Below are positions 16,906 through 25,001 of a DNA stretch of 64,000 nucleotides, one piece after another; the stretch's first letter is position 1; each line of letters starts with the position of its first letter. A model generated the notes under the pieces. The model was given only the letters and a program-made list of their open reading frames with translations. It was not told the origin of the DNA and did not search any database. The translations under genes were made by a program, and so were the position numbers. The stretch spans positions 545,079 to 609,078 of the forward strand of contig CAZDWS010000001.1 of assembly GCA_964509295.1 (NCBI GenBank). Direction: 5' to 3'. Origin of the DNA: JBGSQR01 sp964509295 (lineage in GTDB: Bacteria; Desulfobacterota; Desulfuromonadia; Geobacterales; Pseudopelobacteraceae).

Positions 16906-17263
16906 CGCTTATACTAACATGCAGAAGGAAACACTCAGTGGTCGGGAGTTGGAAGCGTCGGTTCTGTCGCGTGCCGGATTAATGCTTAAGCAGTTGCAGG
17001 AAAACTGGAATGCTCCTGACAGAGAAACAAAGTTTCTCGAAGCAATCAAGTTTAACCAGAAAGTATGGAGCTTTTTTCAGGCAGAACTTTCTGATCCGGA
17101 AAACCCTATGCCGAAGAAACTGCGTGAAGATATCCTGAATTTGAGTATTTTTATTGATAAACGATTGTTTGAGGTAATGGCTTTTCCTGATCCGGAAAAG
17201 CTTTCAATCGTCATTGATATTAACTTTAATATCGCTGCAGGCTTGCGTACGAAAGTAGAATAA
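16886..17263 (+). CDS. flaF: Flagellar biosynthesis protein FlaF
   Basis: The protein has 125 residues, all helical, as in the FlaF family: a GRELEASVLSRAG segment near residue 12, FNQKVWSFFQAEL near 53 and LSIFIDKRLFEVM near 85. FlaF works with FlbT in controlling flagellin production and is thought to act as a flagellin secretion chaperone in Alphaproteobacteria. I see no fliS, csrA or fliW in the window, so FlaF and FlbT may fill those roles. The start overlaps the end of flbT by 20 bases. Confidence 0.88.
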   Translation: MQQNTVNAYTNMQKETLSGRELEASVLSRAGLMLKQLQENWNAPDRETKFLEAIKFNQKVWSFFQAELSDPENPMPKKLREDILNLSIFIDKRLFEVMAFPDPEKLSIVIDINFNIAAGLRTKVE

Positions 17264-17283
17264 CGTTCATTTCTAATCCAACC

Positions 17284-17306
17284 GGAAGGGCGAACATCGT
17301 CCTTCC
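17284..17306 (+). terminator. Hairpin after flaF, possible terminator
   Basis: GGAAGGGCGA (17284-17293) pairs with TCGTCCTTCC (17297-17306) around a three-base loop, with one G-T pair. No T run follows, so termination would be weak or factor-dependent. It lies 20 bases after the flaF stop codon. Confidence 0.5.
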
Positions 17307-17372
17307 AGCAAAACTTCTTGCAGTATTCAATTAAACCGGTTTTTATCATTTATAATCACAGCAGATCACAAC

Positions 17373-17401
17373 TTGATTTGAAACAGGATTTACTTTATCC
17401 T
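17373..17401 (+). promoter_or_regulatory. Candidate sigma-70 promoter for trxB
   Basis: TTGATT (17373-17378), a 17-base spacer and TATCCT (17396-17401) each match the consensus at four of six positions. The element lies 56 bases before the trxB start and after the flaF hairpin. Confidence 0.4.
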
Positions 17402-17457
17402 GTATTACCTGATGTGTGACCCACACAATCAAAATATGATGATATTCTGGAGGAGAA

Positions 17458-18408
17458 ATGGAGCCCGTTCATCACAAACTGATAATTCTTGGTGCCGGCC
17501 CTGCCGGTTATACAGCAGCTGTTTATGCAGCACGTGCCAACCTCAGTCCAGTCCTTATTGCCGGTCTTCAGCCAGGGGGACAGCTAACTACTACGACTGA
17601 AGTCGATAACTGGCCGGGGGATCATGCAGGTGTACAGGGGCCGGAATTGATGGAGCGCATGAAGCTTCATGCTGAACGCTTTAATACCCAGATTATCAAT
17701 GACATGATCATCAAAACTGATTTGAATCGTCGTCCGTTTTTGTTGGAAGGTGACTCAGCTTCCTATACATGTGATGCCTTGATTATTGCTACAGGTGCTT
17801 CTGCACGTTACATGGGATTACCTTCCGAAAAGGCTTTTAAAGGTAGAGGCGTTTCGGCATGTGCAACCTGTGATGGTTTTTTCTATCGAGGCAAAGAGGT
17901 TGCTGTTATTGGTGGTGGGAATACGGCAGTGGAAGAAGCCCTCTACCTGTCGAATATAGCCAGTAAGGTAACAGTGGTACATCGTCGTGATCAGTTCCGC
18001 TCTGAAAAAATTCTGGCCGACAGACTGATTGAGAAGAGCAAAACCGGTAATGTGGTCATTGAATGGCATCAGGTGCTGGACGAAGTTGTTGGTGATGATA
18101 GCGGTGTTACTGCTATTCGAATCCGTCATACCAGTGGTTCCATCAAGGAAATTCCTGTACATGGAGTGTTTATTGCCATAGGTCATTCCCCGAATACGGA
18201 AATATTCAAGGGACAGCTGGATATGGATAATGGTTATATCCGTACACGCTGCGGTTCCGAAGGTAACCTGACAGCCACCAGTGTACCGGGCGTTTTTGCC
18301 GCTGGGGATGTGCAGGACTATATTTACCGCCAGGCGATAACCTCTGCAGGAACCGGCTGCATGGCAGCACTTGATGCGGAAAAGTATCTGGAAACACTTA
18401 AAAAGTAG
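17458..18408 (+). CDS. trxB: Thioredoxin reductase
   Basis: The protein has 316 residues, normal for bacterial TrxB. LGAGPAGYTAA near residue 11 binds FAD, CATCDGFF near 135 carries the redox-active CxxC pair, VIGGGNTAVEEALYLSN near 152 binds NADPH, and GVFAAGDVQD near 280 is the second FAD motif. It reduces thioredoxin using NADPH in the cytoplasm. GGAGGAG precedes the start. A small acidic protein gene follows 9 bases later, then the YgiQ gene, probably in one transcript. Confidence 0.95.
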   Translation: MEPVHHKLIILGAGPAGYTAAVYAARANLSPVLIAGLQPGGQLTTTTEVDNWPGDHAGVQGPELMERMKLHAERFNTQIINDMIIKTDLNRRPFLLEGDSASYTCDALIIATGASARYMGLPSEKAFKGRGVSACATCDGFFYRGKEVAVIGGGNTAVEEALYLSNIASKVTVVHRRDQFRSEKILADRLIEKSKTGNVVIEWHQVLDEVVGDDSGVTAIRIRHTSGSIKEIPVHGVFIAIGHSPNTEIFKGQLDMDNGYIRTRCGSEGNLTATSVPGVFAAGDVQDYIYRQAITSAGTGCMAALDAEKYLETLKK

Positions 18409-18417
18409 GTGGTTTCT

Positions 18418-18588
18418 ATGTCTGCTGCAACCGATAATGTGGAAGAGCTTCTGAATGCTATTCACAATACTATTCTGGAAAACAAAAAGTTTTTGCAAAA
18501 CCTGGAGGAAGAAAACGACGACGATGAATTTGAATCCGAGATTGTTGAAGCGCCTAAAAATGAGGACGATGATTTTGAGGAGCTTTAA
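18418..18588 (+). CDS. Small acidic hypothetical protein
   Basis: The reading frame encodes 56 residues: a helical first half (NVEELLNAIHNTILENKKF) and an extremely acidic second half with runs of D and E. It starts 9 bases after the trxB stop and ends 28 bases before the YgiQ gene, with GTGG as a weak ribosome-binding site. It has no cysteine, signal or membrane segment. I do not recognise a family. Its place in an apparently continuous transcription unit supports a real gene. Confidence 0.55.
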   Translation: MSAATDNVEELLNAIHNTILENKKFLQNLEEENDDDEFESEIVEAPKNEDDDFEEL

Positions 18589-18616
18589 CACCGGTTTTCA
18601 AGTGTTGTTTGAATAA

Positions 18617-20488
18617 ATGCCCTACATTCCTACTACAAAAGCAGAAATGCTTCAGCGTAACTGGGACGAGTTGGATGTAATCTTCGTTTCAGGCGATGCT
18701 TATATTGATCATCCGGCTTTTGGCGTTCCACTGCTGGCACGCTGGCTTGAATCCTTTGGGTTTCGGGTCGGCATTATTGCCCAGCCTGACTGGCGTTCAA
18801 AAGAGTCTTTTATGGTTCTGGGCATGCCACGTCTGTTTTTTGCCGTTTCTGCCGGTGCCATGGATTCCATGGTCGCCCATTATACTCCAGCCCGCAAGTT
18901 GCGCCATGACGATGCCTATACACCTGGCAACAAGCATGGTGCCCGTCCAAATAGAGCGACAATAATCTATACATCGCGACTGAAAGAGGCCTACAAAGGC
19001 GTGCCGGTAATAATCGGCGGCATTGAGGCCTCTTTGCGACGTTTTGCCCACTATGACTTTTGGGAGAACAAAGTGCGGCGTTCAGTTGTTTTGGATGCCA
19101 AAGCTGACATGCTGATTTACGGAATGGGTGAACGGCCTTTGCTGGAGGTTGCCGAACGTATGCGTGGCGGTGAGTCCATTTCCCATATCCGAAATGTGCG
19201 TGGAACAGCATATATGGCGACAGCTGATGCACTGCCTGCCGGTATTGTTGAAATTCCATCATTTGAAAAGGTTTCTTCCGATAAAAGCAGTTTTGCTGAA
19301 GCATATCGTTTGTCCAGCCTGGAACTGAACCCGGGCTGTGCCAGAGCCATTGCTCAAAGCCACGGTGATCGTTACCTGGCCTGTCTTCCTCCCGCGCTAC
19401 CGCTCGAAACTGCAGAAATGGATTCAATTTATGCCCTGCCCTTTGAGAGAGGGGCACACCCGTCTTACAAAGAGGTAATTCCGGCTTGGGAGCAGATTAA
19501 AACTTCGATTACAAGCCATCGCGGATGCTTTGGCGGTTGTGCATTTTGTGCAATAACCATGCACCAGGGGAAGACTATTCAGTCCCGCAGCGAATCTTCC
19601 ATTTTGGCGGAAATCAATCGGTTGACCAGCATACCCTGGTTTCGTGGCAGTATCAGTGATATCGGCGGTCCTACAGCCAATATGTACGGGTTATACTGTA
19701 AAAATAGTGAAGCCGGCAAAGTCTGCCAGCGTGAGAGTTGTATTTATCCAAATATCTGTAAAAATCTTTCTACCAGTGATAACCATGCTGTATCCCTGTT
19801 GCGTAAGGTCCGATCCACCAAGGGGGTTAAGCATGTGGCGGTATCTTCTGGAGTTCGCTATGACCTTATGGAGCAGCAAAAAGGCTATTTTAGCGAACTG
19901 ATAGGAAATCATGTCAGCGGATTGCTTAAAATAGCTCCGGAACATCTGGTTGAGGATGTCACAACAGCTATGCGTAAGCCTGGCAGAAAATCATTTGATT
20001 TGTTTTTCAAACGTTTTGCCGAAGAGAGTGAACGTGTTGGCAAACGTCAGCACATCGTGCCTTATCTGATATCAGGCCATCCGGGCTGTACATTGGCTGA
20101 CATGCTGGAGCTGGCACTGATTCTGAGGAAAATGGGGTTGAAGGTTGAGCAGGTGCAGGACTTTACGCCTACCCCCGGAACTTTATCAACCTGTATGTAC
20201 TATACCGGACTGGACCCGATCAGTAAAAAAACTGTCTATGTCCCAAGAAGCGACAGGGAAAAAGGACTGCAAAAGGCATTGTTGCTGTGGCATATTCCCG
20301 ATGAGAGACGCAAGGTCCTTGAAGCGCTTAAAGAACTTGGTAGAGAGGAGTTGCTGGAAACGTTATTGTCAAAGCAGTCTGTAATTGTTAACAAAAGACC
20401 TGTCATACCTGAGAGAAAAAATAAGACGGTTGCTGGAAAAACAGACAACACCAGGCAGAACAAAAAAGACACAAAAAAAACCCGCTGA
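18617..20488 (+). CDS. ygiQ: YgiQ-family radical SAM protein
   Basis: The protein has 623 residues, near the family length. The N-terminal part has the family features LDVIFVSGDAYIDHPAFGV and VPVIIGGIEASLRRFAHYDFW. The radical SAM cysteines are in HRGCFGGCAFCAI (~residues 302-312), the CxxxCxxC pattern that binds the 4Fe-4S cluster. Further cysteines (ESCIYPNICKNL) may hold a second cluster. The C-terminal tail is Lys/Arg-rich. The substrate of YgiQ proteins is unknown. The stop codon lies inside the stem of the terminator at 20481-20501. Confidence 0.9.
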   Translation: MPYIPTTKAEMLQRNWDELDVIFVSGDAYIDHPAFGVPLLARWLESFGFRVGIIAQPDWRSKESFMVLGMPRLFFAVSAGAMDSMVAHYTPARKLRHDDAYTPGNKHGARPNRATIIYTSRLKEAYKGVPVIIGGIEASLRRFAHYDFWENKVRRSVVLDAKADMLIYGMGERPLLEVAERMRGGESISHIRNVRGTAYMATADALPAGIVEIPSFEKVSSDKSSFAEAYRLSSLELNPGCARAIAQSHGDRYLACLPPALPLETAEMDSIYALPFERGAHPSYKEVIPAWEQIKTSITSHRGCFGGCAFCAITMHQGKTIQSRSESSILAEINRLTSIPWFRGSISDIGGPTANMYGLYCKNSEAGKVCQRESCIYPNICKNLSTSDNHAVSLLRKVRSTKGVKHVAVSSGVRYDLMEQQKGYFSELIGNHVSGLLKIAPEHLVEDVTTAMRKPGRKSFDLFFKRFAEESERVGKRQHIVPYLISGHPGCTLADMLELALILRKMGLKVEQVQDFTPTPGTLSTCMYYTGLDPISKKTVYVPRSDREKGLQKALLLWHIPDERRKVLEALKELGREELLETLLSKQSVIVNKRPVIPERKNKTVAGKTDNTRQNKKDTKKTR

Positions 20489-20506
20489 TAATGTCAGCGG
20501 GTTTTT
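20481..20506. terminator. Bidirectional terminator between ygiQ and the cold-shock gene
   Basis: CCCGCTGA and TCAGCGGG form an eight-pair stem (20481-20501), with an A run before and a T run after. It can serve both converging genes. The TGA stop of ygiQ is part of the stem. Confidence 0.9.
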
Positions 20507-20525
20507 GAAATTAATAGGTATTGAA

Positions 20526-20729
20526 TTACTTAACTTTTACAACGTTAGCAGACTGAAGTCCTTTTGGGCCCTGAGTGATGTCAAAAGTAACTTCGTCGCC
20601 TTCTGCCAGTGACTTGAATCCGTCGCCCTGGATAGCGGAGAAATGTACGAAAACGTCCTCGCCACCTTCCTGCTCGATGAAGCCAAAACCCTTAGTGTCG
20701 TTAAACCATTTTACCTTGCCTCTTGCCAT
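20526..20729 (-). CDS. Cold-shock protein (CspA family)
   Basis: The protein has 67 residues, the normal Csp length, and forms a single OB-fold. RNP-1 (KGFGFIEQ) and RNP-2 (DVFVHFSAI) are both intact, so it should bind single-stranded RNA or DNA. The internal ATG at 20729 is used because it begins with the family start MARGKVKWFND and has AGGAGG ahead; an earlier in-frame ATG at 20768 adds an unrelated segment. A promoter about 150 bases upstream leaves a long leader, as in cold-induced csp genes. Confidence 0.95.
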   Translation of the reverse strand: MARGKVKWFNDTKGFGFIEQEGGEDVFVHFSAIQGDGFKSLAEGDEVTFDITQGPKGLQSANVVKVK

Positions 20730-20877
20730 TTTCTGCCTCCTTTTTTCTCCGGTGCTACGCCGGAACAAGTGAAATACCGCCTAAGTTTCCGGAGCCTGAT
20801 GCAGTAAACCGCAAAGACGATTCCATACTGGTTCTGCTTTATTCTGCAGGAACTTCCGAAACTTGCTGCAAACGTCG

Positions 20878-20905
20878 TTTATCACAGGGCTGAAGCGAGT
20901 GTCAA
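20878..20905 (-). promoter_or_regulatory. Promoter of the cold-shock gene
   Basis: On the minus strand a perfect TTGACA (20905-20900) is followed after 16 bases by GATAAA (20883-20878), matching four of six -10 positions. RNA would start near 20871, giving a leader of about 140 bases. Confidence 0.6.
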
Positions 20906-20919
20906 GAAAATAAATAGTC

Positions 20920-21513
20920 TTACAGGGACTTTAGCTCACTGGACTTGGTTTGTAGTTTTTTTACCAGAGAATCATAGCCGTTGGCAGTAATTATACGGTT
21001 AAACTGGCTGCGATAATTAGATACCAGGCTGACCCCTTCTATCACAACATCATAAACCATCCATTTGCCGTTTTGAATTGTCAGTTTGTAGTCCAGAGTA
21101 AACTCATCACGCTTGGCTGTAATGACTTTGGATCTTACCTCTGCATTGTTAGTGTCTTGAGCAATTTCTTTTATGTAGACAATCTTTTCGTTGTTATAGG
21201 ATTCGATTTTACCGGCATAAGAGTTTTCCAGCAAGGTAGCAAAAAGCTCAGAAAACTGTTTCTGTTCCACAGCTGTCCGCTGGTTCCAATGTTTTCCCAA
21301 AGAGCGCTTTGACATTTCTTTATAGTCGAAAATTTGGCTGATGGTTTTCTTGAGGGCCTGACGTCTCTTGGCCTCGTTTTTCTTCATTTCTTTATCAGCA
21401 ACAATTCTAACAACCTCATCGACAGTTTTTCTGACATCATCTGTCGGTGTCGCCCAGGCGTGAGTTGTCAAAAAAACAGAAGCAATAAACAGCAGAAAAA
21501 TCTTCTTAATCAT
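20920..21513 (-). CDS. mlaC: MlaC-type periplasmic phospholipid-binding protein
   Basis: The protein has 197 residues with a clear signal peptide (KKIFLLFIASVFLTTHAWA). It has the MlaC/Ttg2D pattern: SQIFDYKEMSKRSLGKHW near 60, QFSELFATLLENSYAGK, and a YKLTIQNGKWMVYDVVIEGVS strand. MlaC carries phospholipid through the periplasm between the outer-membrane partner and the MlaFED transporter. Here it is last in the operon, after a TolC-family gene. Confidence 0.88.
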   Translation of the reverse strand: MIKKIFLLFIASVFLTTHAWATPTDDVRKTVDEVVRIVADKEMKKNEAKRRQALKKTISQIFDYKEMSKRSLGKHWNQRTAVEQKQFSELFATLLENSYAGKIESYNNEKIVYIKEIAQDTNNAEVRSKVITAKRDEFTLDYKLTIQNGKWMVYDVVIEGVSLVSNYRSQFNRIITANGYDSLVKKLQTKSSELKSL

Positions 21514-21524
21514 GGGACCTCCAA

Positions 21525-22895
21525 TTATTTGGGTTCGGCATATGATTGTTCACTGGTGGCATAATTCAGATTGGCCAGAGCGATATGATAATTGTAAATC
21601 GACTGAAAATATGCTGCACGCATGCGTGCGTAAGACTGTAGCGCCTCAAAGATGTCACGGGATGGGCCGATTCCAAAGTCAAAGTTGGCCAGTGCCGTAA
21701 CAGCCCATTTCTTTGCATTTGTATAGGATATTTTTGATGCTTCAGCGGTATTTTCAGCTTCTCTTAATTCCAGGTAAAACTTTTTAACCTGAAGAGGAAT
21801 ATTTTTATCCGCAAATTCCTTAGTATTGAACAGTCTATTGTATTGCGCCTGTTCACCTGAAACCTTTGCGCCGGTTATGCCGAAATCCAGCTTCCAGCGT
21901 GCCCCAAGGGCAACACCCCCATTGAAGTGGTTGAATCTGTCGTCAATATAGGGGTTGTTAATGCGGTCGCGATTGTCTGCATAGGCCCAGGAAACCATGC
22001 CGCCTATAAAAATGTCAGGATAATAGTTGGCCTTTGCTGCTTCAACCAATGCGGAACGGGCCTTTAGGCCAGCTTCGATCTGATGGAATTCCGGACGCCT
22101 CTCTTTGGCTTTGTTAATAAAAAAATCCAGTCTTGGCACATCTGCACTTGGTAGGGTTAAACGTTCGGTTGCAATTTGAAGATTTGCATCCGGGGGTAGT
22201 CCAAGCCTGGTTTTAAGTGCCGACAAAGCCAGATTTTCTCCTTTTTGCGCCTCCTCCAGATATTTCAAAACCTCTCCGGTAAAAGCATCAAGTTTGAACA
22301 GGTCCATTTCGTCAATATTGTGCGAGTCCTGTTCAAGGAGGCTTTGAGCTTTTTGGCGGGCCTTTGTAAGTGTGTCCTGTACTTCGAGAATCAACTCTTT
22401 CATTTCCCTGGCAAACAGCAGGCCATAGTAGTATTCACGAACCTTGACAACAACTTCATTGGAACGCTGTACTTTGCGGAAACGATCAACCTCAATGCCG
22501 TATGTGGCAGCCTTCATGTTTTCAGAAATCTTGCCAAATGTGTAAAGCGGCTGAATCAATGTTGCGTCCGTACTGGCGAACCATGTCATATTATTCAAGC
22601 GAAGAGAACTCTTGTCTGTCGCAAACAGATCCTCTTTGCGGGCTCCCAGGGCAGGGCCGAACAGGGATGTGACTTCCAGTTGAGGATAACGGTAGGATTT
22701 GGCCTCATCCAGTTTACTGGAAGAAAGCTCAATATCCGCTTGCGACTCTCCAAGCTCAGGAGGAGCTTTGAGTGCCATGAGAATACATTCTTCAAGGTTC
22801 AGAACCAGTTTTTTGTCAGAAGCGGCTTCATTGGCGGCAAATGAAGAAAATGGTATTAAAAACAACAGACTAAAGATTGAAAATATTCTAATCAT
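21525..22895 (-). CDS. TolC-family outer-membrane channel within the mla operon
   Basis: The protein has 456 residues with a signal peptide (SIFSLLFLIPFSSFAA). It is rich in long helices with the two-repeat structure of TolC proteins: LNLEECILMALK near the start, then RLGLPPDANLQ, and in the second half GARWKLDFGITGAKVSGEQ and NYHIALANLNYATSE. The ATG at 22895 has AAGGAA at proper distance; an upstream in-frame ATG overlapping the mlaD stop is less likely. The gene lies between mlaD and mlaC, which is unusual since TolC proteins normally partner efflux pumps or type I secretion. Confidence 0.85.
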   Translation of the reverse strand: MIRIFSIFSLLFLIPFSSFAANEAASDKKLVLNLEECILMALKAPPELGESQADIELSSSKLDEAKSYRYPQLEVTSLFGPALGARKEDLFATDKSSLRLNNMTWFASTDATLIQPLYTFGKISENMKAATYGIEVDRFRKVQRSNEVVVKVREYYYGLLFAREMKELILEVQDTLTKARQKAQSLLEQDSHNIDEMDLFKLDAFTGEVLKYLEEAQKGENLALSALKTRLGLPPDANLQIATERLTLPSADVPRLDFFINKAKERRPEFHQIEAGLKARSALVEAAKANYYPDIFIGGMVSWAYADNRDRINNPYIDDRFNHFNGGVALGARWKLDFGITGAKVSGEQAQYNRLFNTKEFADKNIPLQVKKFYLELREAENTAEASKISYTNAKKWAVTALANFDFGIGPSRDIFEALQSYARMRAAYFQSIYNYHIALANLNYATSEQSYAEPK

Positions 22896-22915
22896 ATAGG
22901 TTCCTTCTATGTGCA

Positions 22916-23365
22916 TCAGACCTTGCCGTGAATGAATTTGGCAACAAGCTCTTCAATATCTATGGCGGATTCAGTATCTTTGATTCTTCCGTTATCAGAC
23001 AGGAACTGCTCTGAGCCACCCTGGGTCAGTTTGATGAATTTGTCACCAATAATACCGCTGGTGCGAACGGAGGCAATAACATCGTCAGTAACTTTAACTC
23101 CGCTTTTTATCTTCAGATAGGCAACCGCCTGGTCACCACTCTTTGGATCAAGCATAATTTTATCGACTTTTCCGATTTCAACACCGGCAACTTCAACCCT
23201 GGCTCCAGGTTTTAAGCCGGAAACAGAGTTGAATGAAGCAGAAACAGAATAATAGTCACCGCCGATAATCTCCATTTTCCCTAGCTTGATCGAAACATAC
23301 CCAAGGCAGAGAATACCGATCACCATAAAGACACCTACTATCATTTCCAGTTTTGCTGTGTTCAT
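22916..23365 (-). CDS. mlaD: MlaD-type MCE-domain lipid transport protein
   Basis: The protein has 149 residues with a single N-terminal membrane anchor (MIVGVFMVIGILCLGYV) and one MCE domain: VSGLKPGARVEVAGVEIGKV near 50, VRTSGIIGDKFIKLTQGG near 105. The MCE ring binds lipid and joins MlaF/E to the periplasm. The start at 23365 begins directly at the anchor; a longer frame would add an unlikely tail overlapping mlaF. The stop is 20 bases before the start of the TolC-like gene. Confidence 0.92.
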   Translation of the reverse strand: MNTAKLEMIVGVFMVIGILCLGYVSIKLGKMEIIGGDYYSVSASFNSVSGLKPGARVEVAGVEIGKVDKIMLDPKSGDQAVAYLKIKSGVKVTDDVIASVRTSGIIGDKFIKLTQGGSEQFLSDNGRIKDTESAIDIEELVAKFIHGKV

Positions 23366-23387
23366 AGTTAGTCCTTGTCTGTTTTGT

Positions 23388-24134
23388 CTACAACAACTGT
23401 ATCGGGCCATCCAGGCTGCCGCTGATAAACTGTCTGGCAACCGGATTATCTGAATTCATTATTTCTTGCGCTGTTCCGAATTGAAGAAGTTTGCCGTGAT
23501 AAAGCATGGCAACGTTCTGAGCCACTTCAAAAATATCAGGAATTTCGTGCGATACAATTACTGCGGTAAAGCCGAATTTCTGATGGGTTTCCTTGATCAG
23601 CTGATGAATCGCTTTTTTAATTATTGGATCGAGGCCGGTAGTCGGTTCATCGAAAAGGATGATTTTGGGGTTAAGCAGCAGCGCTCGGGCCAGTGCAACC
23701 CTCTTTTTCATGCCGCCTGAAAGCTGGTCAGTGTATTTTTGCTCCACATTCTTTAGGCCCACATCCTCAAGTGCTGAAATCACGCGCTGATATATTTCAT
23801 CTTTTGAAAGCTTCGTCTTTTCCTGCAGAGGAAAGGCAACATTTTCAAAAACATTCATGGAATCAAAAAGAGCGGCGTTCTGGAAAAGCATGCCGAACTT
23901 TTCGCGAATTGTATTTAAGTGCGAACGGTTAATCCCCACTATACTTTCACCGTCTACTTCGACGTGGCCGCTGTCCGGTTGCAGAAGGCCGATCATATGC
24001 TTGAGCATGACGCTCTTGCCTTCTCCGCTGGGACCGATAATAGCCGTAATCTCACCGGCAGGTATGGTTATATCCAGGCCGTCTAGAACTTTTTGCGTCC
24101 CGAATGATTTATGGATATTGGTCAGTTTAATCAT
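23388..24134 (-). CDS. mlaF: ABC transporter ATPase, MlaF type
   Basis: The protein has 248 residues. Walker A (GPSGEGKS, ~33-40), the Q-loop, the LSGGMKKR signature (~138-145) and Walker B (IILFDEPTTGLDP) are intact, and a switch His is present (VSHEI). The signature LSGGMKKRVALARAL is typical of the Mla/Ttg2A group. It powers phospholipid movement by MlaE/MlaD. It overlaps mlaE by four bases (ATGA). Confidence 0.94.
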   Translation of the reverse strand: MIKLTNIHKSFGTQKVLDGLDITIPAGEITAIIGPSGEGKSVMLKHMIGLLQPDSGHVEVDGESIVGINRSHLNTIREKFGMLFQNAALFDSMNVFENVAFPLQEKTKLSKDEIYQRVISALEDVGLKNVEQKYTDQLSGGMKKRVALARALLLNPKIILFDEPTTGLDPIIKKAIHQLIKETHQKFGFTAVIVSHEIPDIFEVAQNVAMLYHGKLLQFGTAQEIMNSDNPVARQFISGSLDGPIQLL

Positions 24135-24901
24135 AACAGCACCGAAGTCAGGAAGTAGTCCCAGACAAGAATAAGAACAGACGTCAGAACAACAGACTCG
24201 GTTGTTGCTTTGGAAACGCCTTCTGCGCCATGACCTGCGTAATACCCCTTGTAGCAGCCGATCCAGGCAATTATGATGCCGAATGAAAATGATTTGACCA
24301 TGCCAGAGTAGACGTCCCGCCAGACAACCGCTTTTTCCATCTCATAGAAATAAGCGCCCGGGTTAACGCCCAGTAGTTTAACGCCCACCAGCCAGCCGCC
24401 ATAGATGCCGACTACGTCGAAAATTGCACAAAGCAGGGGCAGGGCGATCATGGCGGCGATAAGTTTAGGAGTTATCAAATACTTGTAGGGGTCCAGCGCC
24501 ATGGTTTCCAGCGCATCGATCTGCTCGGTTATGCGCATGATACCGATTTCAGCGGTAATAGCGCTACCGGCCCTGCCGGTAACCATCAGGGCTGTCAGTA
24601 CCGGGCCTAATTCCCGGATCAGTGATAGTGCCACTGCTGTGCCGAGCATCCCCTCTGAACCGAACTTGGTCAGGGTATAGTAACCCTGCAGGCCGAGCAC
24701 CATACCTGTAAAACCGGCGGTCAGGAAGATGACAAACAGGGATTTTGCACCCAGGAATGAAAGCTGTTTCAGGATGAAAACAGGCCGGCAGGGGTTGCGA
24801 AAGATGGTCGTAAATGAGTTGATCAGAAACCATCCCATTCTTCCCAATTCGCTGACAATTGCTAAGCTAAACCGGCCTATTGCTTGAAACAGATTTTGCA
24901 T
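24131..24901 (-). CDS. mlaE: ABC transporter permease, MlaE type
   Basis: The protein has about 256 residues with several membrane segments. The conserved stretch VLGLQGYYTLTKFG, then ALSLIRELGPVLTALMVTGR and GRAGSAITAEIGIMRITEQ, is diagnostic for MlaE/YrbE permeases. The ATG at 24901 follows a TTG codon and has AGGAAT upstream. It is first in an operon mlaE-mlaF-mlaD-tolC-mlaC. No outer-membrane MlaA gene is nearby. Confidence 0.94.
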   Translation of the reverse strand: MQNLFQAIGRFSLAIVSELGRMGWFLINSFTTIFRNPCRPVFILKQLSFLGAKSLFVIFLTAGFTGMVLGLQGYYTLTKFGSEGMLGTAVALSLIRELGPVLTALMVTGRAGSAITAEIGIMRITEQIDALETMALDPYKYLITPKLIAAMIALPLLCAIFDVVGIYGGWLVGVKLLGVNPGAYFYEMEKAVVWRDVYSGMVKSFSFGIIIAWIGCYKGYYAGHGAEGVSKATTESVVLTSVLILVWDYFLTSVLL

Positions 24902-25001
24902 CAATATTCCTGATAAACAAAAATTAATGGATAAAATTACTGTAGTTTACAGAAAAAGTAAAGTTCAAATTACCGGAGTAGTTCCAAGCCGGGTGCGGGA
25001 T

